Assembly (NCBI RefSeq): GCF_006716425.1
Contig: NZ_VFOZ01000001.1
Coordinates: 5,146,001-5,210,000 of the forward strand
Source of the DNA: Actinoallomurus bryophytorum
GTDB taxonomy: Bacteria; Actinomycetota; Actinomycetes; Streptosporangiales; Streptosporangiaceae
Direction of reading: 5' to 3'
DNA: 64,000 nt
Shown piece after piece: positions 41,881 to 56,525 of this stretch (position 1 is the stretch's first letter; every line of letters starts with the position of its first letter). The notes under the pieces are model-generated. The model was not told the DNA's origin. It was given only the letters and a program-made list of their open reading frames with translations, and made no database searches. Position numbers and translations under genes: made by a program.

Positions 41881-42225
41881 TCATGATGAGTGCCGCCCAC
41901 GCGCTGCGGGTGAGGTGGACGAGACCGCGGCCGCTCTTGGGGCATGGGCGGCGGCGACGGCGAGATAGGCGTGGGCGAGTATGGCCAAGGTGATGTGGCG
42001 GTGCCAGCCTTCATAGCGTCTGACCTGGGTATTCGTCCATGCCTACCTCGTTCTTGGCGCCTTGGAAGCATTCCTCGATCGCCCAGCGGGCGTCGGCGAC
42101 GCGGACCAAATCGGTCATGGTCGTGCCCGCAGGAACGAAGCACAGGGAGAACGCCGGCTCCGGCTCGCCTCGGTCGTTCGGGGCGAGGCCGCGGCGGACC
42201 AGCAGCCACCGCGGGAGAACCCGAC
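41881..42225 (-). pseudogene. IS701-family transposase relic, C-terminal part
   Basis: The minus strand reads SLCFVPAGTTMTDLVRVADA, then RWAIEECFQGAKNEVGMDEY. After a frameshift near 42020 it gives RRYEGWHRHITLAILAHAYL and a short tail ending at 41881. These are the signature C-terminal blocks of IS701 transposases. The first two thirds are missing, replaced by another IS relic on the other strand. Confidence 0.75.
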
Positions 42226-42760
42226 CTGGGGCCATAGGCGGATCCAGGGCGAGCTGGCACGGCTGGGATATCCGATCGCCGCGTCCACGGTGTGGGAGAT
42301 CCTGCACGCCGCCGGCATCGATCCGGCACCGCGCCGGGTTGGGCCGAGCCGGCGGCAGTTGGTGGCCGCCCAGTCACACGCGATCCTCGCGTGTGACTTC
42401 CTGGTAGTAGAGACGGTGCTGCTCAAGCGGTTGTACGTGCTGGTGTTCATCGAGCACGGCACCCGAAGACCGCACCTCGGCGGAGTGACCGCGCACCCGA
42501 CCGGTGCGTGGGCGGCGCGGCAGGCCCGGAATCTCGCCACGGACCTGGGTGACCGCCTCGGCACGCTGCGCTTCCTGATTCATGACCGCGATCCGATCTT
42601 CACCACCGCGTTCGCCGAGGTGGTCAAAGCCGAAGAGCCATAGATCATCAAAACCCTGCCGAAGACGCCACGGATGAACGCCATCTGCGAACGCGTCACC
42701 GGAACCCTCCGCCGCGAACTCCTGGACCGGATCCCGATCCTCGGCGAAATTCGAGCGGCG
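42205..42760 (+). pseudogene. rve-type (IS481/IS3-like) transposase relic
   Basis: The frame encodes the HTH_21 block ENPTWGHRRIQGELARLGYP, then the integrase core: AILACDFLVVETVLLKRLYV, HLGGVTAHPTGAWAARQARN and FLIHDRDPIFTTAF. A premature TAG at 42642-42644 is followed by IIKTLPKTPRMNAICERV and TLRRELLDRI. Homology ends near 42755. Several other fragments of the same family are scattered in the window. Confidence 0.8.
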
Positions 42761-42799
42761 CACGATATCCGGCACCCACGCGCCCGCCGATTGGTGATC

Positions 42800-42942
42800 A
42801 GCCCACGCAGGCAACCGCTCACCTGCAGCACGTCTATGCCCGGCTGGGTGTCGAATCTCGGATCGCGTTGGTCCGTTACGCGATGGACCACGATCTGCTC
42901 AGCGAGTCAACGATACGCACGCGGGAAGCCAGCGATACGTAG
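42800..42942 (+). pseudogene. LuxR-type regulator C-terminal relic
   Basis: The frame reads TAHLQHVYARLGVESRIALV, then RYAMDHDLLSES and a stop at 42942. This is the second half of a LuxR/NarL DNA-binding domain. It is joined on the left to a transposase relic. The sequence following the stop is a copy of the repeat at 26501-26628, where another LuxR tail also precedes it. Confidence 0.7.
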
Positions 42943-43049
42943 GACATCGTATCGCCAGGGACATCAGCCAAACCTGATGCTGAGTTTGTGAATGACCCCC
43001 GAATGAACTGTTTCCCGGGGCCGCCGCAACCTCGGCCACGCCGCACCAT
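42925..43049 (+). repeat. Dispersed repeat, copy B
   Basis: About 125 bp similar to 26501-26628 (roughly three quarters identical by eye). It follows a LuxR tail and would cover the start of a gene corresponding to the lipoprotein at copy A, but the coding frame is not kept here. Confidence 0.65.
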
Positions 43050-43204
43050 GCCGACACCTCATCCCCAACAACATCTGTCGTCCGCTGTCGAATTTTCCAT
43101 GGCGGTGAAGCGCCAGTACCACCATGTGCCGGCCGACGCGGCGCTGGCATCTGAACGCAGTCGGGTTGGCGCCGCCAGCCCAGTTGTTCCGAAGGAGACC
43201 CACT

Positions 43205-43774
43205 GTGCGAAGACCAACTCGAAACCACAAGCCTGAGATGCGTCGCGCCTCGTTCCTCGTGCTGGCGACCCTCACCGTCGGCTTGCTTCCGGTGAGTGCC
43301 GGCGCCGCCGGCGTCAACGTCGCCGCCACTCCGACCACGACGGTGGTCTCGCCCGCCAAGGCCACCGGCTGGTCGCTGGTCGGCACCCTCGACCCGCAGC
43401 ACGTCTACGCACCCAACACCCAGTTGGTCCTCTATGGCGTCCAGGCCTTCAACTCGACCTATGCGGGCTTCGACCCGAAGGTAATACCGGCCTCGGTCCA
43501 GCAGGTCGTCGTTCCCTACGTCCGGATACCCGACGGCGAGAGCCACATCTACAAGCTGGTCTTCCACCTGGTCACGGCTGGCACTACGACCACCCGATAC
43601 CAACTCGACGCCCAGACACCCGTCACCGTCGCCACCGGCGACACAACCCTGGAATTCACCTACACCACCCCCACGTACTCCAAGGGTGCTCATTGGTTCA
43701 CCTGGAGCCTCGGCAACGTCAACAACGACATCTGGCATTTTCACTCCTGCGCAATCTTCGAACAGACCAGTTGA
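43205..43774 (+). CDS. Secreted protein of unknown function
   Basis: A 189-residue exported protein. A basic n-region (RRPTRNHKPEMRRAS) and hydrophobic core (FLVLATLTVGLLPVSAGAAG) form a signal peptide. The mature part is beta-rich with many Thr and Val (AATPTTTVVSPAKATGWSLV, YVRIPDGESHIYKLVFHLV, TTLEFTYTTPTYSKG) and a single Cys near the end. The fold looks like an immunoglobulin-like sandwich; no family is recognised. GTG 43205 follows AAGGAGACC. A strong hairpin follows the stop. Confidence 0.65.
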   Translation: MRRPTRNHKPEMRRASFLVLATLTVGLLPVSAGAAGVNVAATPTTTVVSPAKATGWSLVGTLDPQHVYAPNTQLVLYGVQAFNSTYAGFDPKVIPASVQQVVVPYVRIPDGESHIYKLVFHLVTAGTTTTRYQLDAQTPVTVATGDTTLEFTYTTPTYSKGAHWFTWSLGNVNNDIWHFHSCAIFEQTS

Positions 43775-43779
43775 GCATC

Positions 43780-43824
43780 GACCAGGCGCCGCATGAGTCA
43801 CGACCTGACGCGCGGCGCCTGGTC
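43780..43824 (+). terminator. Hairpin terminator after the secreted protein gene
   Basis: A perfect 13-bp stem (GACCAGGCGCCGC / GCGGCGCCTGGTC) with a 19-base loop, starting 5 bp after the stop codon. Confidence 0.65.
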
Positions 43825-43834
43825 GTGGCGTCAA

Positions 43835-44110
43835 CCGGGTCTGGAAGAGCCTGAAGCGGGCCGGCCTGGTTCAGTGCCCGATGGGGGTACGCGGACCTCG
43901 GATCCGAACACCCCATCAAACATGGCGGTGAACTCGAGGTCCCTATCCCTGATCAAGAACTTGATGTCGATGACGCATTCGCCCGGTTCCTGCATGAGGC
44001 AGCGGGCTTGCTAGGTGACCCATGGCCTGGTCGGGTTGGCCGTTACACCCAGGATATGGGCGCGGCGGGTGGCGTGCTCGATCACGGTGTGAACGTACCG
44101 ATCCTATAGT
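43835..44110 (-). pseudogene. rve-type transposase relic with internal deletion
   Basis: The minus strand encodes HTVIEHATRRAHILGVTANP, then FLIRDRDLEFTAMFDGVFGS, and finally PHRALNQAGPLQALPDPVDA. The middle of the catalytic domain is deleted and stop codons interrupt. The blocks match those at 42205-42760 and 50290-50570, so it belongs to the same element family. Confidence 0.7.
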
Positions 44111-44284
44111 CGTGCGATACAAGCCGCCCATGGCGACAAATAACGGTGGTGGCCGAGTATTGATGTCCAACGCGAAGATCATATAGCTTTTGTTCATTCT
44201 TTATTTGCTCCGATGGCCGGCCGTTCCCGGCCGAGGCAGAACTCGATGCGAACCAACCATCGGCGATTGCCGATACGGCCGGAT

Positions 44285-45049
44285 TCACAGATTGAGGGTG
44301 GAAATCAGTCCGCCGTCGATCAGGATGTCCGTGCCCGTCACGAATGTCGACAGGTCGCTCGCCAAGTAGAGAATCGCGTGGGCGACGTCCTCCGGCGCAC
44401 CTACCGTGCGTAGCGGAGTGCGTCCGGTGATGTGATCGCGCTGGTCGCCGCTGGAGAGACTGTCCTCCGTCATTCCGGTCCGGATCATTCCGGGGCTCAC
44501 CGAGTTGACCCGGATTCCGGCCGGGCCGAACTCGCCCGCGAGCTGCCGGGAAAGGGACAGAATTGCTCCCTTGCTGGCCGTGTAGGCGGGAAACGCGAGG
44601 CCGATGTGGCCCATCATCGACGATATCTGGATCACGCTTCCGGGACGGTTCATGCGGGGAACGGCGGACTTGAGCACGTTGAAGTACCCCGTCAGGTTCA
44701 CCCCCAGCACACGATCCCAGTCCTTGCCGCTGGTCGTCGCCAGCGATTCCGGCGCCATGATCCCGGCCGAGTTGACGACTATATCGAGGCCTTCCCCGCT
44801 AAGGACGCTGTCGACTGCGGCAGGGTCCGAAACGTCGACTGTTGCGGCGTCGAATTCCGCGTCCGGCACCTGCAACGCGATGGCCTTTGTTTCCGAAAGA
44901 GCCTTTTCGCTGATGTCGAGAGCGAGAACCGAAGCGCCGGCTTTCGTGAGCACCACGGCAGCCGCCCGCCCGATGCCGGACCCCGCCCCGGTCACCACCG
45001 CGCGGCGACCGCCGAGACTGATGACGTCGACAAGAGATGCATGGACCAT
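44285..45049 (-). CDS. Short-chain dehydrogenase/reductase under MarR control
   Basis: A 254-residue classical SDR. The cofactor motif is TGAGSGIG, followed by LALDIS whose Asp favours NAD(H), and NSAGIM. The catalytic Ser is in ISSMMG and the Tyr/Lys pair in YTASKGA. PGMIRTGM closes the cofactor site, and the family tail FVTGTDILIDGG is present. The start is at ATG 45049 behind AAGGAGCG; a GTG directly before it is possible. It lies downstream of a MarR gene on the same strand, with a 34-bp double operator in between, so expression is probably induced by a MarR ligand. The substrate is unknown. Confidence 0.9.
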   Translation of the reverse strand: MVHASLVDVISLGGRRAVVTGAGSGIGRAAAVVLTKAGASVLALDISEKALSETKAIALQVPDAEFDAATVDVSDPAAVDSVLSGEGLDIVVNSAGIMAPESLATTSGKDWDRVLGVNLTGYFNVLKSAVPRMNRPGSVIQISSMMGHIGLAFPAYTASKGAILSLSRQLAGEFGPAGIRVNSVSPGMIRTGMTEDSLSSGDQRDHITGRTPLRTVGAPEDVAHAILYLASDLSTFVTGTDILIDGGLISTLNL

Positions 45050-45195
45050 CACAACGCTCCTTAGCTACGTGCGCCACGGCCGTCGGCGACGAGACAACTC
45101 GCGCTCAAGTCGTGGTCGAAGGTGCTCCCGCAGACCACAACCGGCGTCAGGATCTCCGGCGGCCAGGCGCTCCGGCCTGGCTCTGCCAGCACTTT

Positions 45196-45229
45196 AACAC
45201 AAGATCTTGTTACAACAAGGTCTTGTGTT
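45196..45229. promoter_or_regulatory. 34-bp near-perfect MarR-type double operator
   Basis: Two 16-bp arms around a 2-bp centre with one mismatch. Each arm carries its own dyad, ACAAGATCTTGT (45199-45210, perfect) and ACAAGGTCTTGT (45215-45226). It lies 147 bp before the SDR start and just after the MarR gene. Confidence 0.75.
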
Positions 45230-45324
45230 GGGGATGCCGCCGAGCTGTTCCAGTGGCGGAGGTCCATGGCATCGTCCAGGCCCGGGAGGATGGTCATCGG
45301 CTGTCTGCCGGGCCCAGCGGGTGT

Positions 45325-45792
45325 CTACCGTTCAGGGCGGAGCAGGTTGCGCGCTTCAATGAGCAGCTTGCGCAGGGCGTCGTGGGTTTCCTCGCCGAGG
45401 ATCCCGAGTAGCTGTTCGTCAGCCGAGCGTTCGCGGTCGAAGGCTTGTTCGGCCATGCTCCGGCCGTCGTCCGTGAGGTGCAAGCCGACGCCACGGCCCG
45501 CTTTCAGGCGGCGCTCGATCAGCCCCAGTTTCTCGAGGCGGGCGACGGTTTGACTGATGGCCTGCTGGGTTCTCGGTTTACGGCGGGACATCTCGGCGAC
45601 GGTGATGCCGGGTTCGGCGTAGACGGTCATGAGCATCCCGCTCGAAGCCGTGCTGATCGGCAGATCGGCGAGCATGGCCTCGCCCAGCAGTTCGACGTAT
45701 GCCGAAACCTCCCACAACAGGTCACTGAGCAGCGCGCCGGCGGTCCCTGGGGTAGGCAGCGACGTGCCTGCTGTCTCTTCCTCGCGGGTCAT
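45325..45792 (-). CDS. MarR-family transcriptional regulator
   Basis: A 155-residue winged-helix regulator. The DNA-binding helices read EPGITVAEMSRRKPRTQQAI, then SQTVARLEKLGLIERRL and the wing GRGVGLHLTDDGR. ATG 45792 gives standard MarR length; the longer upstream frame is relic sequence. The SDR gene follows on the same strand with a double dyad between them, which is the likely binding site. Binding of a small phenolic or electrophilic ligand would release it, by analogy with the family. Confidence 0.88.
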   Translation of the reverse strand: MTREEETAGTSLPTPGTAGALLSDLLWEVSAYVELLGEAMLADLPISTASSGMLMTVYAEPGITVAEMSRRKPRTQQAISQTVARLEKLGLIERRLKAGRGVGLHLTDDGRSMAEQAFDRERSADEQLLGILGEETHDALRKLLIEARNLLRPER

Positions 45793-45984
45793 GCGTTGAC
45801 GGTACCCGTGCGAGGCAGAGCGCGTGCCGCGCTCGGCGGGGCCGGCGGCGGGTTCGACCCAGCACCCCCACAACCCCCGTTCCCCGAATTCGCAGACCCC
45901 GACCCGCGTCCGCGTGCGTCTGGCTTCTTGCACGCGGAGAGGGTCGGCCTGACTCGGGGAACGCATATTTAAGCACAGCCCGGT

Positions 45985-46065
45985 CGGCCGGTTCTGACCT
46001 TGCCGACCTGCCGGCGCAACACCGCCAGTTGATCAAGAAGAACCAGGATCTCCACCTCTTTGCCG
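45985..46065 (-). pseudogene. rve-type transposase N-terminal fragment
   Basis: The minus strand reads EILVLLDQLAVLRRQVGKVR, which matches the N-terminal helix of IS481/IS3-like transposases (EILVLRHQLAVLRRQ). Nothing else of the element remains here. Confidence 0.5.
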
Positions 46066-46490
46066 GCGCCGGCGCGGAGCCGCAAGATCACGACTGGGCG
46101 AGCCGGGTGATCGACTTGTACGGGAATGAGGCCAGCACAAGCGCTGATCCAGCCGTGCTGGCCGCAGTGATCGTATGGTAACGGCGCAGGTCACCGACCC
46201 CCTGACCGAGGTCTTCGGGCTCCACGGGCCGCGCGGATCTAGCGCGACAAGATCACGACATCCGAGCACCCAACGAGCACCCACGATCCCGCTGGCACGG
46301 TCATCGTCGAGCGCAGGCATGGCGCACGGCCCCTGTCCGAAACCTCCGACTCGCTCACCGGTGATCCTTTTCCTCGGTTGCCTTTCGCGCTGGTCTGTGA
46401 CGGCTCACGATGAATTCCCTTACCCTCGCCAGTGGAGAGGACCTTTCCGGGTCGTTCATCTGGCTCTGACGGCGATACTGAAAGGCATTT
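46066..46490. other. Non-coding gap with a dispersed repeat
   Basis: No gene is recognised. It includes a 98-bp repeat (46247-46344) that recurs at 56526-56624. The right end provides the promoter region of the CHAT operon, with GAAAGGC just before ATG 46491. Confidence 0.45.
46247..46344 (+). repeat. Dispersed 98-bp repeat, copy 1
   Basis: Shares ACATCCGAGCACCCA, CGAGCACCCA, CATCGTCG and CCTGTCCGAAACC in the same order and spacing with 56526-56624. No coding potential is shared in a convincing frame. Confidence 0.65.
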
Positions 46491-47153
46491 ATGGAGGTTC
46501 CACAATTACCCGAGGTCGCCTGCGCGGACGTGGATCTCGTTCGGCGGCATGTTCTGGGTGGGCCCGGTGATCGTCGGGTTAGCGGGCAGGTCAGCATTGG
46601 GCGGTCCGAGGCGGTTCTGCTCCGGCCGGGGAGTCCCTGGCTGGAAGCCGAGCCGGCGAAGACACTGATCCGGGACGAGGACAAGTACCTTTACCACCTG
46701 GTCATGATCACCTGCACTTTTCGCACCGGTCCCGAGCCAGTGATCGGTGCTCGGCTGTCGGTGATGCTCAGCCCGGAGCCCGACGACGGCTCCGTGGAGC
46801 CCGTGATCTGGGCGATGGACCCGCTGCGCACCTCAGCTCCGGCCACCGCGCGCCTTACGGTGCGGATCGGGTTGAACCTCAAGTTCTTCACGGCCGAGAT
46901 GACGCGCGAGACCCCTGGCCCGGACCACGTGATCGCCGAAGGCGAGGGCGAGAAGCAGGCCGAGTGGGCATTCGTGGCGCGCGCCCTCGCAGGTGTATAC
47001 CGCCTGAGTCTGGTGGCGCGGACGCCGGTCGGTTCCGCCTGCCGTGCCGACCTCGCGCTGGCCGCCACCCGGCAGGAGACGCGGTTCGGGATGGTGCCCT
47101 ATCGCGCCGAGATACCGCCGCGCGTCGCCACGATCCTGTTGACCGGGCCATGA
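46491..47153 (+). CDS. CHAT-linked protein of unknown fold
   Basis: A 220-residue protein I do not recognise. It is soluble, beta-rich by pattern (LYHLVMITCTFRTGPEPVIG, ARLSVMLSPEPDDGSVEPVI, TARLTVRIGLNLKFFTAEMT) and ends with ATRQETRFGMVPYRAEIPP. It has no signal peptide or membrane helix. Its stop overlaps the start of the CHAT protease gene in ATGA, so the two are made together. By analogy with other CHAT systems it could be a substrate, an adaptor or a regulator of the protease, for instance of the conflict-system type with small CHAT-associated proteins. ATG 46491 follows GAAAGGC. Confidence 0.7.
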   Translation: MEVPQLPEVACADVDLVRRHVLGGPGDRRVSGQVSIGRSEAVLLRPGSPWLEAEPAKTLIRDEDKYLYHLVMITCTFRTGPEPVIGARLSVMLSPEPDDGSVEPVIWAMDPLRTSAPATARLTVRIGLNLKFFTAEMTRETPGPDHVIAEGEGEKQAEWAFVARALAGVYRLSLVARTPVGSACRADLALAATRQETRFGMVPYRAEIPPRVATILLTGP

Positions 47154-50100
47154 CGGAGCCGGACGCCGCGGCCATGGCCGCCCTCGTGGAACTGTCCGGC
47201 ATGATCCTAGACGGCGTGATCACCACCCGCGAGGCGCTGAGCCGGATCAGGCGAGACCCGGCGCTGCTCGCAGGCGTTTCCGTGCCCGTCCTGGCCGAAG
47301 CGAGCTGGGTGGCAGCGAAGGAGTCGCGGACCGTCGGCTGCTCGATCGCGGGCCTGTTACACGAGTGGACCGTGAGGCACGCTTACGGCGATCCGGCCGC
47401 AGTGTTCGCGAGCGGCCGGGCGTTCGTGCAAGCGGCCACCGAAGTCCTCATGGTCGCGGATGACCACGACCTGTACCGGCGGGCGCACGAGGCCGCCGAC
47501 CGGATGATCGATGCCGCCAGGCCCGCGGCAGCCGCCACCGGGCACCTCGTCGCCGGGATGCTGCACCTGGCGCCGTACGCGCTCGAATCGGCCCTCGACC
47601 CTCGCGAATACACCCTGGGCCGGGAGCTCCGTCGCCTGCGTGAGATCTGGTCCCTGCCGAGAGGCTGGGCGACCGGCCAGCCGGCGGACACGGAAATCGA
47701 GGAGCTGATGCCCGAGCCAGGCGTCGGGCTCGGCCGTGCTGTGCGTCACCTCGCGACGGCCGCCGAGGGCACCGCCGGTGTGGCCAAGGGCGAGGCGCTG
47801 ACGCACCTGGCGTTCGCCGCGTACTCCCGGCACCTCGCCGACGGCGGCGGCAGCCTCGCCGACGTGGACCGATGGTGTGACAAGGCGGTGACGCTACTCC
47901 CGCCCGACGGCGAACCGCTGGCCTGCGGCCGGCTGCTGTGGCTGTACGTCATTCGCGGACGTGCCCGGTCCGTGGCGTTGCTGCGCTCGGCAGCCGAGCC
48001 CCTACGGCTGGTGCTCCTGCCCTCTGGCCGACGTGTCGACCGCCCGATACTCCTGCCCCGGCTGGACCCAGCCGCCGACGGCCGGATCCGCACGGTGCTG
48101 ACCGGCGTCACCTTCCTCCGGCTGCTGGCCGAGGTTGGGCTGGCGGACGCGGCCCGCGAGATCGTCCAGACGGTGTGGCTACTTACGGCCCTCGATCCCG
48201 ACCTGCAAGCACAGCGGATGTTCCTCGACCGTGCGGCGGCGCACTGCCTGCCCGATGATCCGGCCGGGTGCCGCGAGCGGCTGCTCGGCGCCGTGCCGAC
48301 GCCGGTGAGCGAACGGGGCCTGTCCCTCGCGGCCGTGGCAGCCGACCGGATACACGCGCTCGTGTGCGGGTCCGGCGCGGAGAGCCCGCACCCCGCCTCT
48401 CTGGAGGCCGCCGCGGAGGCGGCGCGGTGGTCGGGCGAGCCTGCGTTGTCGCGCATCGTGGTCATGGTCACCAACCACCGGATCCGGGCGATGCTCACCG
48501 AAGCGGACGGCGAGCAGGACGAATGGACGATCCTGCTGCTCGTCCGGGCGGTCACGACGCTGACGCAGAGCGGCAACCATGACCTGGCGATGCTCGCACT
48601 CGACCGGCTGGTGAGCGCCGTCGCCGACTTGTCCATCGACTGGATCGCCGGTATCGACGCGTCGTCGATGTTCCCCGCGCTGGTGGCGATGGTCCGTACG
48701 GCGCTCGCGAGCCTGCCCGAGGCCGGCGGCCGAGCCGCCGTGTACTCCCTGAAGATGCTGCTGGGACGCTGGTCCGCCCTGAGGACGGCCTCCGGAGCCG
48801 TGAGCGTAGCCCAGTTCATTATCCTCCTCAAGGGTCAGGCGCTGGCCGGGGCGCTGGCCCGGCCGGGGCCGACGCGGCCGGACCGGGAGATGCTCCGCGT
48901 CCTCGCCCGGCTCGTCCCGAGGAAGGACATCGTCCTCGACGGCCCTCACTACCCGTGGGACATACGGTCGCTCCTGCACTTAGACCCCGAGGCGGTCATC
49001 GGCACCTTCCTCCACGACGCCGAGCAGGAACGTGGATCAACCGAGACCCAGCGGCTGGCAAATCTCAAGCGGCAGGCGCAGAGGATGGACAACGCCCGGC
49101 TTATGGCCCACGCCGCCGCGGCCCCGTTCCGCCCCTTGCCCGAGGTGCAGAAGGCGCTGCCCGCTGACGCGGTGCTCCTGAACCTGCTCTGCGGTGCGTT
49201 CGGGACGTCAGTGGCCGCTGTCCACGTGACGATGATGGACAAGGACCGGATGGCGGAGCTGCCCGTAGCCGGCCCAGACGCGACCCGGTTCAACGAGTCC
49301 CGTACCCAGACGATCTGGTCCACCCCGGCGGAGACCGGCTTCGAGAGCACGAGGATCATCGGCTCCTGGCTCGGGCCCACCATCGCGCGGATGCGGCGAG
49401 AACTCCTCCAAGACCCGCTGCACCGGGACATCACCCGGGCCGGTGAGTACGAGCTGGCCGAGTTCGTGAGGTTCCTGTCCGGCAAGGTGCTCGCCCTGCT
49501 GGCCGAGTTCGCCGACGCGGGCCGGACCCGGCTGGTCGTCTGGCCGAACGAAGCACTGTACTTCCTTCCACTGCACCTGCTGCCGTTCCGCGGCGGCGTC
49601 CTCGCCGACCACTTCATCGTGACCGTCCTGCCGTCGGTGGAGTGCCTGTTCCGGATGCCTCCCGCCGCGTCCGCCAGCCAGTCCATGTGCGCGATCGCCA
49701 GCGCCGCGGGCGGTCTGCCGGACGGATTGCCCGAAGAACCGTCCTTGCACGAGCAAGCCGAACGCGTCGCCGGGCTGTTCGGCGGCCGAGCGCTGACCGG
49801 GCCGGACGCCACCCCAGCCGCCGCGCTGGAAGCACTCGGCACCTCCCGGTACCTGCACCTGGCCGCGCATGGGACACAGGACGTTGACGCGCCACTATTC
49901 GCCCGCCTCTACCTGGCCGGCGGCTCGCTGCACGCCCATCAGATCCTGGAACGTGACCTGCGGAGGACCGAGCTGGTGACGCTGAGCGCCTGCGAATCCG
50001 CGTTGCTGAGGTACGACTTCTTCGACAACCTGCACGGCCTGGCGCCGGCGTTCCTCCGCGCCGGAGCCGCAGCCGTCGTAGGGGCGCTGTGGCCCGTGGC

Positions 50101-50254
50101 GCCGGAGGTGGCCGCCACCTTCTTCACCGAGCTCTACGCCCGCCTCGCCGACGGCGCCACCAGGGTGGACGCCTTCCGGCACGCGCAGGTCCATGCCCGT
50201 GCACGGCACTCTAACCACCGGGACTGGGGCGCGTTCACCTACTTCGGTGCCTGA
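47150..50254 (+). CDS. CHAT-domain (caspase-like) protease with long helical N-terminus
   Basis: A 1034-residue protein. The N-terminal 700 residues are helical and Ala/Leu-rich, probably TPR-like repeats (LTHLAFAAYSRHLADGGGSL, LLRLVLLPSGRR and others). The C-terminal 330 residues form a CHAT domain: LVVWPNEALYFLPLHLLPF, the catalytic His907 in YLHLAAHGTQD and Cys948 in LVTLSACESAL, then GLAPAFLRAGAAAVVGALWP. Both catalytic residues are present, so an active cysteine protease related to caspases and separases is expected. CHAT proteases act in bacterial immune and cell-death systems with partner proteins. It is coupled to the 220-residue gene upstream and surrounded by IS relics, a typical setting for defence modules. 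Confidence 0.88.
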   Translation: MTEPDAAAMAALVELSGMILDGVITTREALSRIRRDPALLAGVSVPVLAEASWVAAKESRTVGCSIAGLLHEWTVRHAYGDPAAVFASGRAFVQAATEVLMVADDHDLYRRAHEAADRMIDAARPAAAATGHLVAGMLHLAPYALESALDPREYTLGRELRRLREIWSLPRGWATGQPADTEIEELMPEPGVGLGRAVRHLATAAEGTAGVAKGEALTHLAFAAYSRHLADGGGSLADVDRWCDKAVTLLPPDGEPLACGRLLWLYVIRGRARSVALLRSAAEPLRLVLLPSGRRVDRPILLPRLDPAADGRIRTVLTGVTFLRLLAEVGLADAAREIVQTVWLLTALDPDLQAQRMFLDRAAAHCLPDDPAGCRERLLGAVPTPVSERGLSLAAVAADRIHALVCGSGAESPHPASLEAAAEAARWSGEPALSRIVVMVTNHRIRAMLTEADGEQDEWTILLLVRAVTTLTQSGNHDLAMLALDRLVSAVADLSIDWIAGIDASSMFPALVAMVRTALASLPEAGGRAAVYSLKMLLGRWSALRTASGAVSVAQFIILLKGQALAGALARPGPTRPDREMLRVLARLVPRKDIVLDGPHYPWDIRSLLHLDPEAVIGTFLHDAEQERGSTETQRLANLKRQAQRMDNARLMAHAAAAPFRPLPEVQKALPADAVLLNLLCGAFGTSVAAVHVTMMDKDRMAELPVAGPDATRFNESRTQTIWSTPAETGFESTRIIGSWLGPTIARMRRELLQDPLHRDITRAGEYELAEFVRFLSGKVLALLAEFADAGRTRLVVWPNEALYFLPLHLLPFRGGVLADHFIVTVLPSVECLFRMPPAASASQSMCAIASAAGGLPDGLPEEPSLHEQAERVAGLFGGRALTGPDATPAAALEALGTSRYLHLAAHGTQDVDAPLFARLYLAGGSLHAHQILERDLRRTELVTLSACESALLRYDFFDNLHGLAPAFLRAGAAAVVGALWPVAPEVAATFFTELYARLADGATRVDAFRHAQVHARARHSNHRDWGAFTYFGA

Positions 50255-50695
50255 TGTCCTCGCGCTGGCGCCCTGATCACCGTGTCGGTGCCGAATATTC
50301 AGCCACCTCATGCAAACTGGGCATATTCATGGATGAGCCCTCTGAGTCGATCTCGTCGGATGACCTTGATGTCCGCATCCGTAGGATCGGGTAACGGTCT
50401 GGGCGCCCCGGCCTGGTTCAAGGCACGGTGTGGCCGGCGGGTGTTGAAGTGGTCCTCGTATTCCGTGAGGACCTTGCGTAGATGCGCGCCGTTGACGATG
50501 AGGATCCGATCGAGGAGTTCGCGGCAGCGTTCCATGATCGCGTTCATACGGGGTGCCTGAGCAGCGGTGCGTACGATCCGGATACCCAGTACTCAGATCT
50601 AATGGCGGTACAGGATCACCCGCGTGGCCCACTTCGAGCAGCCCGTCTTCGCCCTGGAAGTGACACGCTTGGCCGGGAGGTCACGGCCGGACGCG
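50255..50695. other. Gap with an IS relic
   Basis: No intact gene. Bases 50290-50570 are a transposase relic on the minus strand, and the remaining 125 bp up to the carboxylase stop hold nothing recognisable. Confidence 0.5.
50290..50570 (-). pseudogene. rve-type transposase relic, C-terminal part
   Basis: The minus strand encodes MNAIMERCRELLDRILIVNG, then DHFNTRRPHRALNQAG and PLPDPTDADIKVIRRDRL, ending LIHEYAQFA and a stop at 50308. This is the C-terminal end of an IS481/IS3-like integrase. The outer 39 bp recur at 37549-37587. Confidence 0.8.
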
Positions 50696-56191
<5,496 letters not shown>

Positions 56192-56324
56192 CGGCTGAGC
56201 CTCCCACGTACCAGCGCCTTCGGCGACGTCCGGGTCCGGGGCCCCGCCTGGAGCTGCCTAAACCCTCCTCGATTACCACCGGGTACAACAATGTCCCGCA
56301 TGACGCACACCGGAGCCGCCGCGT

Positions 56325-56465
56325 TGTAGGGACCCCACAAAAGCGGTTCCTGCGGTCTCAGGCCGGAGCGATCATCGTCGCCGACTTCTCTACCGTCGAC
56401 CTGCTGAACGAAGCGCAGGTGTACTGCCTGGCCGTCACTGAACATGCCAGCCACGCACAATGCCG
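56325..56465 (+). pseudogene. rve-type transposase fragment
   Basis: The plus strand reads KRFLRSQAGAIIVADFSTVD, then LLNEAQVYCLAVTEHASH. These are the first catalytic strand and following segment of IS481-like integrases (AIIAVDFFTVD). Both ends are lost. Confidence 0.65.
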
Positions 56466-56525
56466 CCTGACGTGCATGGATGGAATTTCGGCAAGCGCAC
56501 CGCTAGCGATCCACTACGACGGACA

